A DNA stretch of 37,171 nt, taken from positions 259,018-296,188 of the forward strand of contig RHPI01002888.1 in assembly GCA_009103225.1 (NCBI GenBank), written 5' to 3'. The position numbers and the translations under genes were made by a program. Under the pieces are notes generated by a model. It made no database searches and was not told where the DNA came from. It saw only the letters and a list, made by a program, of their open reading frames with translations. The first letter of the stretch is position 1; every line of letters starts with the position of its first letter. This DNA is from Chlorokybus atmophyticus (taxonomy: Eukaryota > Streptophyta > Chlorokybophyceae > Chlorokybales > Chlorokybaceae). Shown piece by piece: positions 30,935-37,171 of this stretch.

Positions 30935-33176
30935 ATGGTGAGGGCAAAGTTGAGAAAGGGCAAGAAAGCCTTCCGACGGGACACGCCTGAGGCGGCGGCT
31001 GCTCAGGCCGCTGTGATCGCTCAAGAGGTGGGTAAATTGTGGGTTATGACTGGTCTTGTCGGAGGTATTATTGTCATTGCTGCCTCCCTCATCTTTGCAT
31101 GTTGGTTGCATGATGTGACAACATGCAAGGTATGTCTGGTAATTTTGGCTTGTTGTCGAGTGCTTTTTTTTATTTTTGTTGGTTTTTTTGCAAGTGCAAA
31201 AGGGTGGTTGAATTTGGCGTCTGTGTGCTTTCTTTCTGTTGGGGATGCTTACCTTTGCTGTGCCTTTGCATTTTGGAAGGGTTCAATCCAGGTCATTGCA
31301 TGTCACATATGTTGTTGAGTCTTGATTGTTAGTCACTTTGGGCAGGCAAGAGATGCTCGCAGCGGCGGGCCAGTCAGCCACCTGCCAGACCAGGAGCTCT
31401 TCTTTGAAGACACAACAAAGAGTACGTGGCTGTCAGTCTGTCTTGTGTGCTCTATCAACAACAACTTTGCCAACGTTGTCAAGGGATTACAATAGTGGAG
31501 CGCACAGAAGCACATATAAATAATAAAAGCATGAATGCGTATCAAATTTGCTAACCAACATGTAAGGTTTGCCATCTGCACTTCTCTTAACTCTTCTTGG
31601 TTACAAGGTTGAGGTGAATTGCTCTCCATATATGTGTTTGAGTTGTGCAATTGTCGCTGCAAGAGCGCATCTTGTTAATTCCAGCCACTTTTGGGTATGT
31701 TTTCACAGGTACGGTTGTGCGCAAGACCAAGGCGCAAATACAGAAGGAGAAGGGTCCACTTCATTGTGAGTCTGTGTTGCAGCGCAGCTCGCTCGTGAAG
31801 CCTGTCACGTGGCCTACGAGGCGCATAAAGCAGTCCGTCAAAGGCAACAAGCCCACTCTGGAGCAGCACGCTGTTGTCGTTAGCAAACAGGTTGACACCT
31901 CTGAAGAAGAGAAGGCTGTTGAGCTTTGGACAGATGAAGCAGAAGGAGTTGCGAGAAGAAAAGCCTCCTCTGCAACAGCATCCACAGCGCGTCCTGTGCC
32001 AGCTGTTGAGGTGAGTGAACTACATATAACATGCCAGCTTTATGCCGTTCCCACATTGTACGGTTGCACCCGATGTAGTGTTGTGGTGTGTTGAGTGATC
32101 ATGGTTTGCCGGTTTGTCAAGTGCAAAGTTGGTCACTGGGTTTTCTTTCAGGTGTGTCCGCCAGGCAGCTCGTATCATCCGCCGGAGGACGCGCATCAGG
32201 ACGTGTTGGCTCAGGCCGTAGCGCGTGAGATGACCAAAGTGTATCAGCGGGAGCTGCAGCCTGCTTCAGTACCGGTCATAACCAATGAGCAAGCGATGCT
32301 GATGAGCGGAGAAGGTTGGGCCACGTGTCCATCATGTTGCAGCACACGTGTTGTACATGTGTTGGGCACGTGCATATGTTCATTTCATGGCACTGCAGAT
32401 GTGTACTTCCTCAACGTCGATGATGGCAACGATGCAAATGATGCGTCCGAACCGGACGATAATGAAGCGCCAGCTGTGTTGAGGAGGCGGGAGAAGCATA
32501 CAAGAGCTGATTTGAATAAGAAGAAGCGTGCAAGGGAACAGGCAAGGCTGGAGGCAGAAGTCAGCCGGAGGAAAAAGGTTGGTTGCTAGCACGAGGCTAA
32601 ACTGCTGCGCTCAAACAGGAAGCGTAGTTATGAGAATGCTAAGTAAGCTGTGTCTATATTCGTGTGCCTTTAGCTGCGTAAAGAGCTGGACAGACTACCT
32701 GAGATAGAAAGTGAGCTTGGTGAAGAGGAGCGAGCGCGTGCGTTGCGCAAACTGCGCCTCGAGACATCCAGGGAGGACAAGCGCAAGGAGCTACCTCGCC
32801 GCCTTGGCAAGCACAAGTTTGAGCCAGAGGCTCCACCTGTAAGTGTGTCATTGACTTGTTGTGTCATACTGCCAAAGCAACTTCTCACAAGTGCATGCTG
32901 ATGTGTTACATTTTGCCACAGGTGCTGCTGACAGAGGAAGTCTCTGGCAGTCTGCGCCAGCTCAAGTCTGTGGTGAGCTTGACGAAGGACAGGTTCAAGA
33001 GCTTGCAGAGGCGCGAGCTCATCGAGCCGCGAGTCCGCGTGCACCGCAAGCAGCCGAAGAGAAGGAAGACGTACATCCCCGGCCACAAGGGCGACAAGGA
33101 GCGCGAGATGCACGCGCAGACGCTCGCAGAGAGGGCGATGTCCAAGACAGGCCCGATGCTAGAGCTTGTGACCTAG
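30935..33176 (+). CDS. NOP53: Ribosome biogenesis protein NOP53 (GLTSCR2/PICT1 family)
   Basis: Seven exons: 30935-31027, 31346-31421, 31709-32010, 32152-32314, 32399-32577, 32674-32838, 32922-33176, giving 410 residues. NOP53 is a nucleolar factor of the late 60S pathway; in yeast it brings the exosome and Mtr4 to pre-60S particles for 7S rRNA trimming. Family landmarks appear in order: basic start RKGKKAFRR; LPDQELFFEDTTKS; KPVTWPTRR; PPGSSYHPPEDAHQDVLAQA; an acidic stretch (DDGNDANDASEPDDNEA); a long charged coiled-coil-like helix from about 200 to 270; and the C-terminal GKHKFEPEAPPVLLTEEVSG (split by an intron), SLTKDRFKSLQRRELIEP, and a very basic HRKQPKRRKTY. Length fits the family. 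The first exon's ATG is preceded by a possible in-frame TTG, which I did not use. Confidence 0.95.
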
Positions 33177-33673
33177 GTTTGCTACGACACTGGCACACGC
33201 AAAGTTCGTTTGCCATGTGCATATGTGTTTCCTCTTGCCTTGTGTGCACGTTATCTGCTAGAGGACATCTCGCCATCACACGAAGTTTGTCTGCCAGGCA
33301 GTATGGCAACTTGTAGGGTATTTTGTGTGTGACCACCTCCATTCCACACGGAAGTTAAAAGCGGGGGTGTTGGACACCCAGAATACGCTTGTAGGGTGCC
33401 TGCAGACCTCTAAGCCTCTAAGCCTTTTCTGCCAGCATTGCACTCAAACGCATAACCCATGTAGCATAGGTACAAACACAGCAAGGCAGCTGCTCTGTAG
33501 AGACTGCATGTCACTTAGCATTAAACCAGTCTATTCTCTTCTTGTTGCAACTGAACATTTCTGTAAGGCTTGAAAGAGACCAAGTTTCTACAAGCAGTGG
33601 CGCAAAGAGAGACCAGCGACCCACATGGTCAACTACCCAGTGCTGTACTTGCCACAACAATCAAGCTTCCTGT

Positions 33674-33706
33674 TGCAGGTGATGCACTGTCAGTACATCA
33701 CCTGCA
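33674..33706. repeat. 33-bp near-perfect palindrome
   Basis: TGCAGGTGATG (33674-33684) pairs with CATCACCTGCA (33696-33706). Inside, ACTG and CAGT pair around one T, so the only mismatch in the whole unit is the C85/A95 pair (33685/33695). Confidence 0.95.
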
Positions 33707-33743
33707 CCTCTGATTGAGTACATCAGATGTACTCAATCAGAGG
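33707..33743. repeat. 37-bp perfect palindrome with 1-nt centre
   Basis: CCTCTGATTGAGTACATC (33707-33724) and GATGTACTCAATCAGAGG (33726-33743) are exact complements around a single A. It abuts the preceding palindrome without a gap. Confidence 0.97.
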
Positions 33744-33818
33744 CCGACATCGGTGCTGCCGGTCGCAATACTGTGTGATGTGAAACATTGGCCTTTATCG
33801 GGCTGGGTGCCGTCAGTG

Positions 33819-33858
33819 GGCGGCGCCGCGGCGATGTTACTGCAGGCTTAGCGCCGCC
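33819..33858. repeat. GC-rich inverted repeat
   Basis: GGCGGCGC (33819-33826) and GCGCCGCC (33851-33858) form an 8-bp stem around 24 nt. Confidence 0.7.
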
Positions 33859-33965
33859 TACGGTCATCGCGCACGTGGCATATCACTTGTAACCAACTAT
33901 CACCGACACCGAAATACAGTAATTCTTCAAACCAAACAGCAGGCTGCAGCGGGTTTTGCGTACTA

Positions 33966-34017
33966 AGCCAGTGGTTGCGCTGCTGCACTAGGCACCCTAC
34001 CTACGCAACCACTGGCT
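33966..34017. repeat. 14-bp perfect inverted repeat, 24-nt spacer
   Basis: AGCCAGTGGTTGCG (33966-33979) and CGCAACCACTGGCT (34004-34017) are exact complements. Confidence 0.93.
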
Positions 34018-34513
34018 GCTCCCGTCGCTCGTCACGTGACAGACCTTGCAGAAGACGCCACATGGCAGCTGACGGGCGATGGCAATGCGTTGCAAGGACT
34101 GTGCACTCCACAGCGGCGCTTTGAAACATGCCACCGTGGCAACCCGCGGCCCATTATACCATCGCAAGGAGCCAAAAAACCCGTTCAGACACATGAATAA
34201 CGACTGGCGTTTATTTGCCGGCCTTCGACCGTTATCTTGTCATCGCATAGGTTTCGGCCCCCCATCAGTGATGGGAGTCATGAGCCATTATGCTGGAGGT
34301 CAGCCGGGGTTGTGGCTAAAAAGGCCGATGCCATGTAGATAAAAGCCAACAGCAGCTAGCCGCCGACCGCGCAGCAACGCGCATGTCTAAACCGCAGTTT
34401 TCGTGCAATGACGGGCCGCGGGGCCGCGGCCATACTGTTCTGGTGTCTGAACGGGCCCTGAGGCATTGCACCTTAGCCGATGCACGCGCACTTCATCCCT
34501 GCAGACGACGGCC

Positions 34514-35532
34514 ATGGCGGCTGAGGAGGGGGAGGGGGAGGACTCCATGCTGACGGAACTGTTGCCGCCCGAGCTGCTGGTGTGGGTCGTCCTCCAGCTG
34601 GACAGCCTGCGTGACGTGGCGTCGCTGGCGTGCACGTGCCGGTCGGCCGCCTCTGCCGTGAAGGCGGCGCAGGAGGAGCTCTGGCAGGCGCAGAAGGAGG
34701 AGCGGGCGGAGGGTCCACGTGTGCCCTCTGGCGACGCCGCTCGCATGTACTTCCACACCTACACCTCGTGGCCTGATGACGGCCGCCCGGACGCCCAGGG
34801 GCGCATCCACCTGGGCCAAAAGCCTGGCGTCTGCTGGTTCGAGCACGGCGGCTGCAAGCGCGTCAGCCGAGGCAGATACAGGGTCTACTGGCGCCTCGCA
34901 ATAGACGAAGACTTGATACAGACTGGACTTATGGTAAGTTTAACGTTCGCTCGCTGCTTTGTCTTGCTTGCCGTTCTGTATGCAATGGCACTGCGATGCA
35001 TGCATGCATGCGTGCATGCAGCTGTCTGCTGCGATGCCAGTCCCCTGCCTGTATGCGTGTGCACGTGTATGCGTGCGTGACACTTGTATGCGCGTGCCAG
35101 CCATTGCTTTGAATTGGCGACATGCTGCAACGTACCACGCAGCATCGTCTCGCAATGTGCTGTGTCCATTGCAAGAACTTGCTCAGTTCGTGGTATGCTA
35201 CTCGTGGTCGTGGTCGGGAAGAGGTACAAGCAATGAGTGGCTGTGTGTTGTTGCACGTGCAGCACATGACGGTTCAAGTGCACGATCAAGACGGCAATGT
35301 GGCGGAAGAGGGTGGCTTGGCGTTGCAGGTTCAGCCTAAGGCCTGGCGCGTACATCAGCATGGACACGAGTACTTTGACTTCTTTGTGGGTACACTCGTC
35401 GTGCATCAGCAGAGCGCTTTCGCGCACTACAAATTCTGGCAGCATAGCGGTGCGCTGCCAGAGTTTTTCACTGGTACCGGTGAATGGATATGCGGGTTGC
35501 ATTTTGACGGCATCATTTTCGAGCGTCTCTGA
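34514..35532 (+). CDS. F-box protein with a PP2-like C-terminal region
   Basis: Two exons, 34514-34933 and 35263-35532, give 229 residues. The ATG at 34514 is the first in frame. An F-box (about 12-50) is recognisable: LLPPELLVWVVLQLDSLRDV followed by ASLACTCRSAASAV. F-boxes bind SKP1 in SCF ubiquitin ligases, so a role in picking substrates for ubiquitylation is inferred. The C-terminal part starts with PGVCWFEHGGCKRVSRGRYR and ends GEWICGLHFDGIIFERL. The pattern resembles phloem protein 2-like domains of plant F-box/PP2 proteins (CWxEIxGK near the start, HWKxGLxIxGIEIRP at the end), which can bind glycans. That match is by eye and weak; an unrelated substrate-binding domain is possible. The intron (34934-35262) has a GCATGC-rich 5' part. 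Confidence 0.75.
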
Positions 35533-37171
35533 AGAGACGCACCACATAAGTGCCAGCAGTGTGTGGTCTGCGCGCTGTAGGAGCGGGTGCAGGCAATCTT
35601 CATGATGGAGCGTGGTGTTGCTGTAGTGGCAGCCAGATGTGGTGGTGTGGTGGTGTGAGTGTGACTATGAGTATACCTATGAGTGTGACTATGTCAGCAT
35701 GTGTGTGTGAGTGTGTGAGCGTCCGCAAGTGAATTCAAGAGTGTGGGTGTGTAGCGTGTCATACGAGTCATTGTGCGTCCTCGCTATGTCGTATGTACAC
35801 GTGTACATTGTGTCAATGATTCCCGGTTGACGTGTACATGCAATCATGGCCAATCCGCTGGAAAAGTGCATTCTGCTTCGCTTGTCACATGTGTTCATGG
35901 GCCTCATCACATTCCTCCTCCTCATCTACACAAGAAGTTGGAAGTATTACATAGCATGGCGGTGTTCAAGTTACATGTAGTGTTTCTCTAAGTTACTTAA
36001 ATTGTGCATGGTGAAGCTAGCTTGAGTGCATGCATGTGTCATGACAGCATATGAAATAAAGTGCGCATGCATTGATATGCGAGCATGCACAGCATTGCAT
36101 ATTTCCTACACAAGTACATACGTCATTACTACAATAGCGTATGTACGTAATAAGGGGCTGATTAACTGTGTAATAACAATCGCCAATTGTTGCATGCGGC
36201 CTGCAAGTAAACATGTGCATGTATTGGTAGTATGGCAATTTGGAGGCACTTATACATATGCATCAATATGACATCAAGCCGCATTGAGTATGGCTAAATG
36301 CCTTAAGACACAGTAACACATATGTGGTATGTATATGCGCACGTAGTACACAGTTTTTACAAATGCTTTGGACCGCAACACCTTATCTGTTCCGCACACA
36401 TATGCTTGAATGATTGCCCATATCACCATACTGTAAGGATGACCACCCGGGGCTAGTCCTTTCCCATAATTTAACCAACGAATGCAACCAAGCACTAGCA
36501 TACATGTGCATACACTGTCAGTCATACAGCAGAGTATGCAAGACAGCATCACTGAATCTCTAAGTGAAACCGTCGTCATGACTATGATAGCAGGGGAAGT
36601 CTTTCTCTTCAGAACAGGTTCCACAAACTCACCCGTAGGGAAGTCTGTCCTCTAGTCTTCCTTCGCACACGGCTCCCAACACAGCACACTACCTACCCAA
36701 CATAAAGCAAGGGGAAGGCCCCTTTAACAGCTATTACCAAGCATCTTGACACAGTAGTTAGCATCAGGTGTCCAACACTTGTGATGTCTGGCCACTGCCA
36801 GCATCCTCCTTATATACCTCTATCTGCTGCCTTCCACTTGGCCTCGTACTGGCCGGGTAGCACGTATCAGCCAGCTGGCTAAGTGCCGTCAGCTTCACAC
36901 GTGATAACCACAGCCATATGCTCCGCCACCTTAGTCTGTAGCACTACCAGTCAAAACATCACTTGACTGCTCTCAGAGTTGTCATGGTCGAACACCCTTA
37001 TGCGGATGATACCAATGCGGGGTTGTCCTCACGTGAGGCAATAAGGCATGCCACATCACACATTATGTGGCTGCATACGAATCAGCCGCGTGCTCGCCCC
37101 ATTTACTACTTGTACAGGAACGCAGCCACGCAATTGATGATGGCCTGCGCCAACGCTTTTTACCCCCCCCC
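35533..37171. other. 3' flank of F-box gene and repeat remnants to window end
   Basis: The first 250 bp are GT-rich, including short GAGTGTGACTATGA-type repeats (about 35656-35697), and probably hold the 3' UTR. An AATAAA lies at about 36055. From about 36430 on, blocks resemble other spacer DNA in this window. The sequence ends in a C run (37163-37171). No gene is recognisable. Confidence 0.5.
36705..36846 (+). repeat. Diverged dispersed repeat, copy B
   Basis: This is the partner of the copy at 20720-20865, with the same ordered blocks (GGAAGGCCCCTT, AACAGCTA, CCAAGCA, ACACAG, GTCCAAC, TGCCTTCC, TTGGCC). Identity between blocks is low. Confidence 0.5.

Larger units (their letters stand above)
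33177..34513. other. Spacer between NOP53 and F-box genes, rich in inverted repeats
   Basis: The NOP53 3' UTR must start here and the F-box promoter must end here. The middle 350 bp holds the palindromes and inverted repeats listed separately. A ccctgcag acceptor-like site at 34495-34502 could close a 5' UTR intron of the F-box gene. I found no reading frame with family similarity. Confidence 0.55.

Overview
The window is nuclear DNA of a eukaryote, most likely a green alga or another member of the green plant lineage. It carries eight protein-coding genes, nearly all multi-exon with GT-AG introns, and one tRNA gene. Four genes resemble plant-type families: an NPG/NPGR (TTC7-like) TPR protein, a TOL-type VHS-GAT protein, a membrane-anchored prolyl 4-hydroxylase, and an F-box protein whose C-terminus looks like a PP2 fold. 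The lineage is inferred from this gene content and was not tested by any search. Nothing prokaryotic, viral or CRISPR-like is visible.

Layout, left to right. 33-3173 (+): 3' part of a protein with two malectin-like domains. 3665-9573 (-): a CHERP-like splicing factor (SURP plus CID), whose sixth intron contains a 1.59-kb poly-C run. 9870-9941 (-): tRNA-His(GTG). 11970-15684 (-): NPG/TTC7-like TPR protein. 16539-19079 (+): prolyl 4-hydroxylase. 19080-22427: gene-poor stretch with decayed repeats. 22428-26646 (+): TOL/TOM1-like VHS-GAT protein. 27292-30181 (-): type I protein arginine methyltransferase (PRMT1), including an 11-nt microexon. 30935-33176 (+): ribosome biogenesis factor NOP53. 33177-34513: spacer with unusually good palindromes. 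34514-35532 (+): F-box protein. 35533-37171: spacer with repeat remnants.

I joined exons by hand using reading-frame continuity, splice signals and family motifs. Every multi-exon model keeps frame across all junctions. Two gene pairs are head-to-head with under 900 bp between start codons (NPG-like/P4H and PRMT1/NOP53), and two are tail-to-tail (malectin/CHERP and TOL/PRMT1). The genes are mostly housekeeping: splicing, phosphoinositide-kinase scaffolding, ER/Golgi hydroxylation, ubiquitin-cargo sorting, arginine methylation and ribosome assembly. They do not form an operon-like system. PRMT1 next to NOP53 is the only pairing with a plausible shared theme, nucleolar/ribosome biology.

The most unusual features are non-coding. 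Introns at the left end are packed with alternating purine-pyrimidine sequence (GT/GC/CA), and several run from GT-rich at the donor to CA-rich at the acceptor. Two back-to-back palindromes lie at 33674-33743. A compound CT-CG-GT microsatellite lies near 10.6 kb. Poly-C/poly-G runs with N bases lie inside the window, and C runs lie at both window ends; these look like assembly boundaries or gap-fill artefacts. I found no convincing new multi-gene system.
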